Source of the DNA: Epinephelus fuscoguttatus
Lineage: Eukaryota > Chordata > Actinopteri > Perciformes > Serranidae
Assembly (NCBI RefSeq): GCF_011397635.1
Contig: NC_064774.1
Span: forward strand, 248,001 to 312,000
Direction of reading: 5' to 3'
DNA length: 64,000 bases
Shown here: positions 25,501 through 33,169 of the stretch, one piece after another
How the letters are laid out: every line of letters starts with the position of its first letter
How positions within the stretch are numbered: position 1 is the stretch's first letter
The notes under the pieces: model-generated
The model's input: only the letters and a program-made list of their open reading frames with translations
What the model was told of the DNA's origin: nothing
Database searches by the model: none
Translations under genes and position numbers: made by a program

Positions 25501-26045
25501 GAAACGCAATATCTGTAGAACGCTTTTAGGGGATTTTCACAAATTTGGCACAAACGTCCACTTGGACTCAACGATGAACTGATTAGAATTTGGTGGTAGA
25601 ATGTCCCTGTTACCTTGCATCTGTCTCGTTTTTTTGAACATTTTATTTCAAGAGGGCCTTCAGAGAATTACCTCAAATTGGGCACAAACGTCAACTTGGA
25701 CACAAGACTAAGCTGATCAGAGTTTGAAAGTCGGATGTCAACAGCAGTGTGACCTCATCCGTCTCATTCTCATGAACTCGATACCTCGAGAATATGTTGG
25801 GGAAATTTTTTTAGATTTGGCCCGAACGCCCACTTTAGAATAAACTGATAATAATTTGAAGGTCAAAGGCAATCAACTGTGATGCGGTAATTCTACATAA
25901 CTAACAAACGTGCTCTCTTTCTGTCTTTTCCCTGCAGGTTGGTGACATAATAACACAGGTGGAGTTTGTGGATGAGCAGTGGATTTTGGGAGTTGTGGGC
26001 GGGAAGCGTGGGATTGTGCCTAAAAACTACATTTCACTTCTCTGA
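879..26045 (+). CDS. sh3d19: SH3 domain-containing protein 19, 5'-partial, 18 exons located
   Basis: Adaptor protein (Eve-1/EBP) that in mammals binds ADAM metalloproteases and endocytic/actin regulators. Exons seen: 879-915, 2291-2347, 7195-7235, 7831-7839, 8411-8504, 10963-11098, 11545-11698, 11778-12965, 17319-17390, 20045-20333, 20604-20898, 20982-21173, 21828-21886, 22010-22254, 22489-22520, 23833-24007, 24733-24821, 25938-26045 (stop TGA). All have AG/GT borders and phases agree, except between exons 2 and 3, where one more exon (length 1 mod 3) is needed. The product is over 1,080 residues: basic/Ser N-terminus with an RD repeat, PPPSY motif, long Pro-rich middle, then three SH3 domains. 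The block PLPPRPKPGHPLYSSYM before the SH3s and the order of the SH3s match human SH3D19 as I remember it. Human SH3D19 has five SH3s; the first two are absent here. The start codon lies outside the window. Confidence 0.93.
1361..1386 (+). repeat. (GT)n microsatellite
   Basis: Thirteen GT units in a sh3d19 intron. Confidence 0.95.
2291..2347 (+). CDS. sh3d19: sh3d19 exon, basic/Ser N-terminal segment
   Basis: Between a cccacag acceptor and a gtgagc donor. It continues the previous exon in phase as DGRRSSCCSTIINDTKTIN and ends in phase 1. The next recognisable exon needs phase 2, so a small exon is probably missed between them. Confidence 0.6.
2755..2926 (-). repeat. tRNA-derived SINE, copy 1
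   Basis: GACATGCAGCAAAGGGCCAC, then GTACATGGGG; same family as the copies at 4250 and 9585. Head (tRNA-like) end to the right, tail end to the left with TTTTTGCCTTTATT. Confidence 0.65.
4250..4427 (-). repeat. tRNA-derived SINE, copy 2 with clear A and B boxes
   Basis: On the - strand the head reads GGGCGCCTGGTGGCTCAGTG, then GGTAGAGCAGGCG (A box TGGCTCAGTGGG) and GGGTTTGCAGCC (B box like GGTTCGANTCC). Best preserved of the three copies. Confidence 0.75.
4905..6069 (-). mobile_element. 1.17-kb TTAA-flanked element in sh3d19 intron
   Basis: TTAA at 4901-4904 and 6070-6073. Inverted ends: AGGGGCAAAAAGTGAAAT on the left and AGGGGCAATAAGCGGAAAT read inward from the right. It contains a coding exon on the - strand (5575-5786) and lies within the sh3d19 intron between 2347 and 7195. 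piggyBac-like by target site; the termini differ from those of the 32.1-kb element, so it is a different family. Confidence 0.8.
5575..5786 (-). CDS. Exon-like reading frame in the TTAA element
   Basis: Starts MAESGMKRSPEDNQDPTLPL and continues to FPRWRALQELKGLQSDSELA, LLLLD, ending at a donor (gtacaac). Lys/Arg-rich then helical (KKLLDKERDRTQINIG). This RxxxNIGxxFPRWRALxxxxGxxSDxELAxFLLD style recurs, from memory, in fish repeat-encoded proteins. An in-frame ATG 55 codons upstream exists, but the sequence there looks non-coding. No transposase core is present. Confidence 0.4.
7195..7235 (+). CDS. sh3d19: sh3d19 exon, GPLSSIRAAIKR segment
   Basis: Preceded by a polypyrimidine tract with a C run and tctctgcag; donor gtgagt. 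The frame QGPLSSIRAAIKR fits the downstream exons and is the one I associate with long SH3D19 isoforms. Confidence 0.7.
7831..7839 (+). CDS. sh3d19: sh3d19 9-nt microexon
   Basis: Nine bases, CTGTGTCAG, between cacccgcag and gtaaaact. Phases fit on both sides, inserting the residues TVS between KR and ASTRS. It is phase-neutral, so skipping it would keep the frame. Proposed from splice signals and phase only. Confidence 0.5.
8411..8504 (+). CDS. sh3d19: sh3d19 exon with Arg-Asp repeat
   Basis: Acceptor tgtctgtcag, donor gtaaga. It encodes ASTRSTSLSESS followed by about nine Arg-Asp pairs (one interrupted by Glu-Arg). The repeat is made by tandem GACAGA/GACAGG hexamers, so its length is likely polymorphic. 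A mixed-charge RD stretch is expected to be disordered. Confidence 0.8.
9160..9430 (+). repeat. Dispersed repeat, copy 1 of 2
   Basis: CTGCACACTGCCAGCAAATG and TTTTAATTTGTATTCCATAT match 10302-10385 (CTGCACAGTGTCAGCAAATA, TTTTAATTTGTATTCTACAT). Class unknown; both in the 8505-10962 intron. Confidence 0.5.
9580..9757 (-). repeat. tRNA-derived SINE, copy 3
   Basis: GACGACACACAGCAAAGGGT, CGAACTCGCGACCGCTGCAG, ACATGGGGTGCCG; B box visible as GGAGTCGAACTCG on the complementary strand. Head more decayed than copy 2. Confidence 0.65.
10300..10386 (+). repeat. Dispersed repeat, copy 2 of 2
   Basis: Partner of 9160-9430, same orientation; both end near GACATGAG. Confidence 0.5.
10963..11098 (+). CDS. 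sh3d19: sh3d19 exon, RRPEITILSAEPLAS segment
   Basis: Acceptor gttgctag, donor gtgact, phase 2 to 0. It reads RPEITILSAEPLASTSWFPG and then a run of six prolines followed by AAQIWGPSIPPSLQ. A disordered, proline-rich segment. Confidence 0.85.
11215..11332 (+). repeat. Common fish interspersed repeat (LINE/SINE tail type)
   Basis: CCTGTCCAGGGTGAACCCCG, CAGCTGGGATAGGCTCCAGC and AACAGGATAAGCGGTTGTG form a tail very common in fish genomes. Between two sh3d19 exons. Confidence 0.6.
11545..11698 (+). CDS. sh3d19: sh3d19 exon with PPPSY motif
   Basis: Acceptor ctcctcag, donor gtgaga. It begins PPPSYEEVIREKTQEQ; PPPSY is a classical PPxY motif for WW domains such as those of Nedd4-family E3 ligases. 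Ser/Pro-rich sequence follows. Confidence 0.9.
11778..12965 (+). CDS. sh3d19: sh3d19 large Pro-rich/acidic exon
   Basis: An exon of 1,188 bases encoding about 396 residues. It starts VRRPVRPPRPPLPFPPRP (SH3-ligand type PxxP), then has a Ser/Thr-rich part, a helical patch KYLQELLEAFSADDWGFPDR, and a patch of six glutamates followed by DMATLKARIQAFEQQ. The remainder is PKP/PRP repeats (for example PPTVAPKPKNF and LPPRPHVEV). The acceptor is gtctcag and the donor gtgagt, phase 1 on both sides. This is the main docking region for partner SH3 domains, by analogy with the mammalian protein. Confidence 0.93.
12966..17318 (+). other. sh3d19 intron, 4.35 kb
   Basis: Contains the 14240-15240 repeat; otherwise nothing recognised. 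Confidence 0.7.
14240..15240 (+). repeat. Interspersed repeat, class undetermined
   Basis: Opens with TCTATATAATGACAAAAACT and a GT run, then TGTTCCACGTTTTTCTCCTC and GGGGGGCGCTATAGCAAC. A partial second copy of the opening (CCCACGTTTTTCTACTCACT) lies near 15176. The text with GGCGCTA blocks recurs, from memory, in many fish genomes. In the intron 12966-17318. Confidence 0.5.
17319..17390 (+). CDS. sh3d19: sh3d19 exon, RPDIPAKPASLTSPRRAS
   Basis: Seventy-two bases between tgtttcag and gtaaga, phase 1 on both sides. It carries an IPAKPAS proline motif. A GT microsatellite starts right after the donor. Confidence 0.85.
17597..17733 (+). mobile_element. hAT terminal fragment, interrupted by the Harbinger-like MITE
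   Basis: Begins AAGGCTGCCCCCTAACAGTC and contains CCTATATGACTGGACCATGT, shared with the 49.2-kb and 58.8-kb hAT copies. Cut off by the MITE at 17737; the rest of the hAT is not seen beyond 18404. Confidence 0.65.
17737..18401. mobile_element. 665-bp PIF/Harbinger-like MITE
   Basis: Flanked by TAA at 17734-17736 and 18402-18404. Inverted ends GGCCCAATCCCAGTACC and GGGCCCGTCCCAATACC (13 of 17). A 3-bp TAA duplication is typical of PIF/Harbinger. The inside has TAGC tetramer runs (17995-18010, 18120-18140) and repeated ACCCCT motifs at both ends. Inserted inside an older hAT fragment in a sh3d19 intron. No transposase frame seen. Confidence 0.75.
20045..20333 (+). CDS. sh3d19: sh3d19 exon with Pro-Ala repeat
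   Basis: Acceptor ccacctccag, donor gtgaga. It encodes APNLAPKPTSPDPNPFPPKP and later a run of about ten Pro-Ala pairs made by CCAGCT/CCGGCT hexamers, likely length-variable. The exon ends SDPPLPPR. Confidence 0.9.
20604..20898 (+). CDS. sh3d19: sh3d19 exon ending in PKPGHPLYSSYM
   Basis: Acceptor tctctccag, donor gtataa. Many PPP/PxxP motifs; it ends KKGPPLPPRPKPGHPLYSSYM. That signature is nearly identical to the human SH3D19 sequence just before its first SH3 domain and is the strongest evidence for the gene's identity outside the SH3s. Confidence 0.93.
20982..21173 (+). CDS. sh3d19: sh3d19 exon replacing the first SH3 region
   Basis: Acceptor tatctcag, donor gtaatg, phase 0 on both sides. 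It reads KQEVLIVLDDPSPSEH and then acidic/Ser-rich sequence (LLDLDTQPEPAPDQD and LSLEGLSLSDSQ). No SH3 fold signature. In human SH3D19 the corresponding place holds two SH3 domains. Confidence 0.85.
21828..21886 (+). CDS. sh3d19: sh3d19 exon, short linker
   Basis: Fifty-nine bases between catctag and gtcaga. It encodes SILPVQPTEQKEQPDPPPV and joins in phase 2 to the first SH3 exon. Confidence 0.85.
22010..22254 (+). CDS. sh3d19: sh3d19 exon, SH3 domain (human SH3-3 equivalent)
   Basis: A complete SH3 domain in one exon: the ALFDYEGEEEDELTFSQGD core (ALYDY-type motif and acidic RT loop), then a conserved Trp in QEWGRG and GIFPLNFAEVVE (the FPxNY-type site). It aligns with human GSRCVARFEYIG...GIFPLNFVE. 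The (GT)n tract of the intron runs straight into the acceptor. Confidence 0.95.
22489..22520 (+). CDS. sh3d19: sh3d19 exon, inter-SH3 linker
   Basis: Thirty-two bases between ctcaacag and gtgagt, encoding APKTSQDLDSK. A long (GT)n microsatellite follows its donor immediately. Confidence 0.85.
22525..22572 (+). repeat. (GT)n microsatellite at a splice donor
   Basis: About 24 GT units starting four bases into the intron after the exon ending at 22520. Confidence 0.95.
23833..24007 (+). CDS. sh3d19: sh3d19 exon, SH3 domain (human SH3-4 equivalent)
   Basis: A complete SH3: VKEWAEALFDFPGQTAEDL, AEWRRGRLEGREGIYPAAF, TQPCQ. It matches human AEWCEALHSF...GIFPAVFVRPC. The usual FPxNY asparagine is replaced (YPAAF), as in the human domain, which may narrow its ligand range. 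Confidence 0.95.
24056..24140 (+). repeat. AAGTA-rich fish repeat, copy next to the hAT element
   Basis: CAAATACCACACTGTGAAAG, AAGTATCAAAAGTAAAAGTA; same family as 48920 and 61707. Confidence 0.55.
24160..24650 (+). mobile_element. hAT-type non-autonomous element with BED-finger-like exon
   Basis: Shares AGTCAGGTTAATTTCCAGGG and GGTACCTGTGGTTATTCCAC with the copies near 49.4 kb and 58.6 kb, and ends GTCGGGGGCAGCCCT, the inverse of the AGGGCTGCCCCC start. It lacks the left terminus. It holds a 33-codon frame (24215-24316) starting MSGRKSKVWDHFEKVKDEPK, similar to the start of ZBED/hAT BED zinc fingers. In the sh3d19 intron between the two exons that follow 22520. Confidence 0.7.
24215..24316 (+). 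pseudogene. BED-finger-like N-terminal relic of a hAT transposase
   Basis: MSGRKSKVWDHFEKVKDEPK, VICKLIFIGRLQT, stop. Looks like WxHF...VxCKxC of BED fingers, but the second cysteine position is replaced. Identical translation at 58422-58523 on the other strand. Confidence 0.5.
24733..24821 (+). CDS. sh3d19: sh3d19 exon, first half of last SH3
   Basis: Acceptor gtttccag, donor gtgcct. It reads AKPIQLQQSEVKAVAKF, then DFAAESEDELTLK. The SH3 is split by an intron of about 1.1 kb after the RT loop. Confidence 0.93.
25120..25880 (+). repeat. Degenerate tandem repeat, unit about 130-150 bp
   Basis: Units built of GTGAACACGATATCTCAAGA, ACxCCTTGAGGGAATTT, TTTGGCACAAACGTCCACTT, GGACTCAACGATGAACTGAT, TAGAATTTGGTGGTCAAAGG and TCACTGTGACCTTGC. 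About five units. In the intron splitting the last sh3d19 SH3. A second block is at 30040-30560. Confidence 0.8.
25938..26045 (+). CDS. sh3d19: sh3d19 terminal exon, second half of last SH3, stop TGA
   Basis: Acceptor tccctgcag. It encodes VGDIITQVEFVDEQWILGV and GKRGIVPKNYISLL, then TGA. It matches human GDIITELESVDDDW...GIFPKNYIQFL. The FPxNY motif is VPKNY here. Confidence 0.95.
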   Translation, partial: VGDIITQVEFVDEQWILGVVGGKRGIVPKNYISLL

Positions 26046-26684
26046 TGAGGAAAACATGGAAACAGCCAATGGGGGAAAACTAGGAAATAACTTTTTTTCT
26101 TCTCAGTTTTCACAGCCGCTCTGTGTGAACAGGTTGGTCGGAGGGTTTTTGAACTGGTGACCTCCCCTCACCTGTGAACACTACAGAGCGTGCTGTGTAC
26201 ACTTAATTCCAAGGTTTTCCAAAAACTTTCCAGGCAATGAAACAAAAGCCGCCTGCTCAGTTTTTATTTGGAGTTTGGAAATCGGAACTCTGAGATGCAA
26301 TTGGATCGTCTCTTTGATTGACAACCATTGACCTGACGTCACCTGGGCAACTGGCACCTGCTCACGATTGGCATGACAACTGAGAACGGGACGTACCTAG
26401 GCCACATAATGACGGAGTAAAACTGATATTACACCGTTGATTCTCATGTTGGACGATTTCCCATCTGGACTGGATTTGACTTTTTGTCTTTCACTGACTC
26501 TTTTTGGTTCATCAGTCGTGACCGGCCTGCACATGGACCTGCTTCGAAGAGCAGCTGTTGGATGACTTTCCTCTTTGTGTCTGATTGCAGATGTTTAACG
26601 CACTGTTGAAAAATGTTACATGTCAGATTTTCAAATTCAGGCCAACTTGCAGTATTGAAAGTAGAAAGGTTCGAAGGTTCGAAG

Positions 26685-27456
26685 TGGGGTTGTATACGGT
26701 ACTTATTTACAGTCAGTTTATTACCTACAGTGAGTCGGCACGGCCGTAGTTTATAGAAGCAGACAGGAGTACCACCATGGAAACTAAACAATGTCCTACT
26801 GTTTCAGCCACCTAGAAAAAATCAATATCAGTATCAAGTGTATGCTATATTTAGAACATTTTCACTGGGTTGACGTTGTGGCCAGACAAACCTTTCCGAC
26901 AGGGAGCTGATTGAATGTGAAACATAGCCATGCTTTAAACAAAGCCAGACTCCATTGACAAAAACATTAATTTTACCACACAGAACAATAGACTGCTACC
27001 TTGATCAGTTTGTTGGTTTGTGTAATTGTGTGACTTTGGTGTTTTAAAAGTTTAGTTCAGATTCACCACAGTCACACAGTAACACAGACAAACTAACCAA
27101 TCGAAGCAGCGGTAGACCAGCAGCTCTCCTGTACTGTGAGATAAAAGTACTGTTCTGTCAATGGAGTCTGGTGGCGTCAAAGAGAGGTGTTGCCCGCCCC
27201 AGTTGCCCCCCAGCTTTTGAAATAGACACTGACATGGATTGGGGTAATGTGCCCTGGCACGGTACGTAGTGTTTAGAGTAATCAAACAGACTGAACTTTG
27301 GGGTCAGGTGCACTCAGATCCTGGCCTGGTCCCTGATTTAAAGGCTCCTTCAACTGATATTGATTTATTTAGGTGGCTAAATGTTGCTGCAGCTGACCGC
27401 CATCTACTTTATGTAATACACTGACTGTAGTTAAGTACCTCATACAACCCCACTGC
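26685..27456. repeat. Interrupted inverted repeat in sh3d19 3' flank
   Basis: Paired blocks: GGGGTTGTATACGGTACTTA (26690 area) with TAGTTAAGTACCTCATACAA (27430 area); CAGCCACCTAGAAAAAATCA (26805) with TGATTTATTTAGGTGGCTAA (27361); AGCCAGACTCCATTGAC (26944) with GTCAATGGAGTCTGG (27158). The outer part is a dispersed sequence also repeated directly (GGCCAACTTGCAGTATT at 26640 and 27523). No AATAAA seen between the sh3d19 stop and 27667, so it may be in the 3' UTR. Confidence 0.65.
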
Positions 27457-27666
27457 AAATAATCCGAACTATCTTTTTAACACAGACTTTTAAAAACATG
27501 CGTCAGATACATTTTCAAAATCAGGCCAACTTGCAGTATTCAAACTGGAAAGCTTGCAAGGTTCAGAGAGGAGGACTAATTCACTCTAATCAGTTAAAAC
27601 TCACATTATCATTAACATAGTGAAGAACACTATTCTCATCCTGAGCCAGAGGAGATCAGAAAACTG

Positions 27667-27672
27667 AATAAA
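27667..27672 (+). promoter_or_regulatory. Candidate sh3d19 polyadenylation signal AATAAA
   Basis: First canonical AATAAA I found after the sh3d19 stop, about 1.6 kb downstream. Variant signals nearer the stop are not excluded. Confidence 0.35.
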
Positions 27673-28256
27673 AACTGAGTAATGTGTAGCTTTAAGCCGA
27701 TCGACGAGGCGAGTGTGAGCCGCAGGCAGGATGTTTTTCCGCTAAAGCCTCCTGAGAGGAAACACCAGCTCTGCTTGCTCAATGATTTTAACATGCAGCG
27801 CTCAGCCATCTGAGGGCCCCAAAATAGCCACTTTTAAGACAGGAAGTCGTAGGACGTTGTCAGTGTAGGTAAAAGTAACTGTCAGAATGTTTAATTTTGT
27901 GACACTGTAGGAGCCTGTAGATATTTATAAAGGTTTAGTTTTTTTTGTTGCACGTTTTTGCTCATCCACTCTTACAACAAAGCTTTTTTTTTCCAATGTC
28001 TTACATCCCCAACACTTTGACGTATGAACCAGATCACTTTACATAAAGAACACTAAAGCTGGTTTTCATCTGTCATCTAGAAACTGATGATACATCACCG
28101 CTCAACATTTTCCAAAAGCTGGTTTCTAACTTGAGAGCTGAATGTTTGCGGCTGTTTCGCCATCCTGATGAAGTCAAAATATCCCAGTGAACGAAACACG
28201 ATGAACTGGAGAAGAGTTGTGCCATGATTTGGAAAACAGTTGGCAGTAATGTAACG

Positions 28257-29090
28257 TATACACCGATCAGGCACATTAAAACCACTGACGGGACAGGTGA
28301 AGTGAATAACATCGATCATTTCATTACAATGCAATGTTCTGCTTGGAAACCTTTGGTCCTGACATTCATGTGGATGCGCCTTTATAGACCAAGTACCCCC
28401 TCTCATGGCAGCAGTACCCCCGATAGCAGTAGCCCCTCAGCAAGCCACAGTAGCCACACGGCAAAAACTGCTCAGGAATGGTCCAAGGAATGTGACAAGG
28501 ACCTTAAGACGTCGATCTAGCATTCAGATTCCCCAGATCCTGATCTGATCAAGCACTTGTGGGGCAAACCAGTACTCCAAAGGTCCTTTGTCCAGGCCTT
28601 GACAAGTCAGAGCCAAGTATGATCTCTGATGGAGCCTCTGACCTGTCGAGGCATGGAGGCAGGACCTCTGGGGGTGTCCTGTGTTGTCTGGTACCAAGGC
28701 ATTGTCAACAGATCCTTTGAGTCCTGTGGGTTGTGAGGTAAGGTACCAGCATGCCCAGTGGATGTTCGATCGGATTGGGATCTGGGGAATTTGGAGGCCA
28801 GGTTGACGCCTAGAGCTCTTGCCACGTCCCCGTGCCATTCCTGAGCAGTTTTTGTGGTGTGGCATGGTGCATTGTCCTGCTGTGGGGTGCACTTCCATCA
28901 GGGAGTGCAGTTGCCATGAGGGGGTGTATTGGTCTTTAATGGTATTTGGGTGGGTGGTGCATGTCAAGTGGCATCCACATAAAGGCCAGGACCCAAGGTT
29001 CCTCAGAAGAGCATTGAATTGTAACAAAATGATAAGTGTTATTCACTTCACCTGTCAGTGGTTTCAATGTTTTGGCCGATAGGTGTACGT
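28257..29090. mobile_element. Fold-back Tc1/mariner-derived element
   Basis: TA-flanked ends CACCGATCAGGCACATTAAA and, inverted, CACCTATCGGCCAAAACATT, each followed by ACCACTGAC(A/G)GG and CAGGTGAAGTGAATAACA. Both arms carry the same internally deleted Tc1-like order, read inward: 5' terminus, then the AATGTTCT region of the transposase C-terminal half. The arms are inverted copies, so no intact transposase exists. Longest frame 28524-29027 (-) is a by-product. Confidence 0.75.
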
Positions 29091-30039
29091 GGGTTTCATT
29101 CAACAGATTTAAACAAGCTAAACTAAAACTTGACACTAGAAGAGCAAGTGGCTCAATAAAAGCAAACAAACCTGGATTAAGAAGATATTTTGAAATTTTT
29201 ATACAAAGATGTTGTTAAGATATTAAAAATAAGCTTTACAGAATTTGAAAAATCACATTCGGTATTTTAAGATGTCATCATAAAACATGTTTAAAGGTCA
29301 TATAAATACATAACTTGCACAGAGTGAACCAGGAAGTGAAAGTTGGAACAGCGAGGAACTAAAAAACGATTTCACACCCACTTTGGTTCAGGTTTGATTT
29401 CCTTCAGTTAAACAGTATCTTTAGGCGATCTTGCACCATCCTGCACCAACAATAGGAAGTGTCTTTTCATCACAGCATTATCGTACCGAACTCTTTCACA
29501 GATACAAAGCTCTGGCTGTATTTTTTTTTTTAGATGTACTGTACTATGGTCTTTTCTCTTTCACTGTTTCCTCAACATGTTTCCTGAGTTAAAACACTAC
29601 ATCTCAAAAAAAAAAAAAAAAACAGCATCTCACGTTTCCAGACTGAATATTTACTCAACTGAAACTCTTTGGTGTTTTATTAAAGATAAAAACATGGAGG
29701 ATTTTCTCTCTCTAAACGTGCTGTCAGCAAATCAGCAGTGATGACGATGAATTTTTCTTTGTTAGACTAAAGTTTGTAGTTACAGGACCTGTGTAACCAG
29801 GGGACTTCATGTGATTCAGAAATAACTCCCCAGGTCTGTGTTTGTGCAGCACATTCGCACAGGATCAGTTAAATCTGTATTTTACTCAGATTCACTGACA
29901 TTTTCTCGAGGATATGATGCCCACACTCAATTTAACTCCACTACACAACACAGAAATATGACGAAGCACAACCAGTGGTCATGTACGGTGTTAACCTCCG
30001 TTTTAGGCCTCTGTGCCGGCGACAGCTGAGGCATATTTG

Positions 30040-30560
30040 TCCATCCATCCTGTTCTTGTAAACACGAACACCTTGAGGGAATTTCTTAAAATTTGGCACA
30101 AACTTCCACTCGGACTTTAATGATGATCTGTTAGATTTTGGTGGTCAAAAGTAATAGTCAGTGTGACCGTGTCTGCCTCATTCTTGTGAGCACAATTTCT
30201 CAGGACCAGATTTTTTTTCAAATTTGGCACAAACAGTTTTGGTGGTTGAAGGTCAAAGGTCACTGTAACATTGCGCCTGCCTCATTTTCGGGTCCTTGAG
30301 GGTATTTCCTCAGATTTGGCACAAACGTCCACATGGACTTAAGAATTAACTGATACGAATTTGGTGGTCAAAGGTTGAAGGTCAGTGTGACCTCCCAAAA
30401 CATGTTTTGAGAATTCATTTGCTAATTGTGACAAAACTTCACACAAATGTCTAACAGGATAAAATAATGATGTGATGACATTTTATATCCAAAAGGTCAA
30501 AGGTCAACTTCACTTTGACATCATAATATTCTGCAAAAAAAAGCTTTTCTGGCTATTATT
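30040..30560 (+). repeat. Second block of the same tandem repeat
   Basis: Same motifs (CACCTTGAGGGAATTTCTTA, AAATTTGGCACAAAC, TTTGGTGGTCAAAGG, CAGTGTGACC) in the same orientation as 25120-25880, about three to four decayed units. Confidence 0.8.
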
Positions 30561-32608
30561 AAACGTCATATCTCAGGAACAGAAGGGGAGACATTTGACT
30601 TGACAAATTACGGACATGGCAGATTAACACAGGCTTAAACTCACAGACGACCTTGGATATTACTACAAATCACAGGAAGTCCCCAGTTAATACTGTTCGT
30701 GTATGAACAGGGCTATCAGATAAGAAACAAGAACAGATTTGGTCATTTCTTTACAGTCATGAAAGAGACATGGGGAACTGTTCACATGATATATTTGTAA
30801 ACTGAAAAATTTTAATGTAGGAAATGCAGACGTGTTACTATTTTTTGCACTTTGCAGCCACTGTATTTAGCTGTCTGTTAAATCCCACCGGACGATTGGG
30901 TATGTGCACTCAAGAGGGAGAAGTGAACAGTTTTGGTATCACTCAGTATTTTTACGTTCAGTGGGGCAAGTCTTTTGGTGTCTGTATTTGCATATTTGTG
31001 TGCCGAGCAGTTTCTAACTTTGACACGATTTGCAGGCGTCATCACAACTAATCTGGTGGCAGCTCGTCAAGAGAGGAAATCTTCCATGTGGCGTCTTTAA
31101 GACTGTGGCACTAACATGCGTGTGAGTGAGAAAGACACACAATGAAAGAGGTTTATAAAGTGCTTTGTCAGAGATATTTTGTGTATAACCAAACATTCCA
31201 ACTTTTTAATACAAATAAAACTTTCAGACTTTTAATTAATTTAATTTGTTTTGTTTTTTCTTATGTGTTTTTGTGTTAATTGTTGGTGTGTTTCATCAGA
31301 GGTTGTCGTATAGCTGACATGTTTCAGATCTCTACTGACTCTGACAGAATGACTGGCAACTGAACATGAAGATTAACTGTTCAATTTACACCAGAGAGAA
31401 TGACGGAAATACTGTCCAACCGAGAAAGTAATAAATCCGATCTTGGTTTCAGCCATTCAGTTTTTAATCAAATATACCCCAATTGTTGAGTCCTAAAATT
31501 ATAAACCATAGGCTTTGATTTTTGTCTTTGCAGGCTTAATATTTTGTAATTGTAGTCATATTTATATCTTTTAAATTAAGTAAATTTACTCCGAAGTCTG
31601 GTCGGGTTTGTAGATGAATAATTCAGCATGTCTACTGCTTAATTTATATAATAGTATCTGGATTATTAGAAGAATGAGACTCTTAACGCTCAATAATGAA
31701 ACACAAGCACAAGCTGTTTTTTTAGATTTAAAGAATTCATTTTTATTAAATGTAAAAATTCATCATATTTTAGCAAAAACTTTTAAGAAAACACCCTTTA
31801 GTTGCTGTAAATGTATGCATTAACAGGGTAAATGTTCTTGTTACTTATGAATTTACAAATCCAGAGACACATCAACAAAATGTTCTCACACAGGAAATAA
31901 ACAAGAATACAAACTAACACCAAATGACAAACACATTTTACAGATTATTTATATGGCATTGTTGAAAATAGAGTTTACAAAGTGCTTTGACAAACAAAGC
32001 AAAGCAGAAGCAACAAACCCAGAGGCAATATAACAATAGGAGCCAAACAATAATGCTGAACTAAAGCCAGACATAAAATAAGGTAGAATGAAACAAGGAT
32101 TAAAGGCCCACTGTGTAAAATGGGTTGAAAACAGTGACATCAGTGGTCAAATTCTAGATTGCAGGGCTCACTCGCTCACCCCTCCCGTCGGGTAAATGAC
32201 GGTGGCCTTGTAGGGACAAAAAGCCTTGCGCACGACTTTTTCAGGAGTAGGTCTATCTCTATCAATGAGGTGAATATTTATTTAGAAATCTAAACCATGT
32301 TACGATATTGTAATGAATCCCTCACGAGCAGGAGACCAGAGGAGCGTTCGGGAAAAAGGCCTGTTTATTTGAGCACTCCAAAAACTCCGGTAACACTCCA
32401 GGGGGTAAAAGACTCCGTCCCAAACTCTGACTCTTCTAGCGTAACAGACACACTTCATACACACATACTCGTTTACCATACCGAGTGGGACCCCCTCCCC
32501 TCTCTGCTCCACCAATCTCCAGCCCGCACACTGACTGACAGCGTAGCCTGTAAACAGAGCTCAGCTGTTTATTTAGCCTAGCAATATCTCCGGACTATAG
32601 TAGCTGCA

Positions 32609-32895
32609 ATGGACGACTTTGAACGCGATTTTGAAGAGTTTCTTGTAGCGGACACAGACCCAGAGCCATACCTGTTTGAGCCGGAGCATACAGATGAGGA
32701 ACTCCATGTGTTTGATGCTGAGCGGGTGAGAAGAGAGGCTGAATGCACAGAATGGGATTCGGTGCTACTGCTACCATCATTGGGGAGACATATCACCAGG
32801 AGGAAAAGCACCGCAGAGAGTGCATCACAAGGAGTGAAGTTGCGTCTTCTTTTCCTCGCAGATGACGGTTCAGGTTCATTCTCTCCTGTTGCGTG
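32609..32895 (+). CDS. Short acidic reading frame inside the TTAA element
   Basis: ATG followed by MDDFERDFEEFLVADTDPEP, YLFEPEHTDEELHVFDAERV and so on, ending at a good splice donor (gtaagtg) after SFSPVAW's valine codon. It looks like a first coding exon whose downstream exons are missing. I recall acidic EPEYTDEEL-type N-termini in repeat-linked fish proteins, some annotated as P2X7-like, but cannot verify this. Probably not a functional gene here. Confidence 0.4.
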
Positions 32896-33127
32896 GTAAG
32901 TGTGGTCCATTCGCAAACTTTATAACTAAAAAAACTTTTCACTACTCTCTATCAACGAACTACTAACACTCTGCTGTTTCCTCCTCCTTCGTCCTTCCTT
33001 CCGCTGTCTTCGTTGGTTCATTTATACACGCGCAACGCGTTCTCTGGCTGGCTGGATTGTCCGCTCGGGCTACCGTACATACATGGCGGCGCAAGATGGC
33101 GACCTCTCTAAAGCAAGGCCCTTGATA

Positions 33128-33128
33128 T

Positions 33129-33165
<37 letters not shown>
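33128..33165 (+). repeat. (AT)n microsatellite inside the TTAA element
   Basis: About 18 AT units. Confidence 0.95.

Positions 33166-33169
<4 letters not shown>

Larger units (their letters stand above)
26046..31554. other. Intergenic, sh3d19 to TRIM array
   Basis: Contains the inverted repeat, the fold-back Tc1 element, the second tandem-repeat block and poly-A runs (29607). No gene seen. Confidence 0.7.

Noticed and set aside
28524-29027. A 167-codon frame on the - strand
   Set aside because: It lies across the fold-back Tc1 element and is not in a coherent transposase frame.
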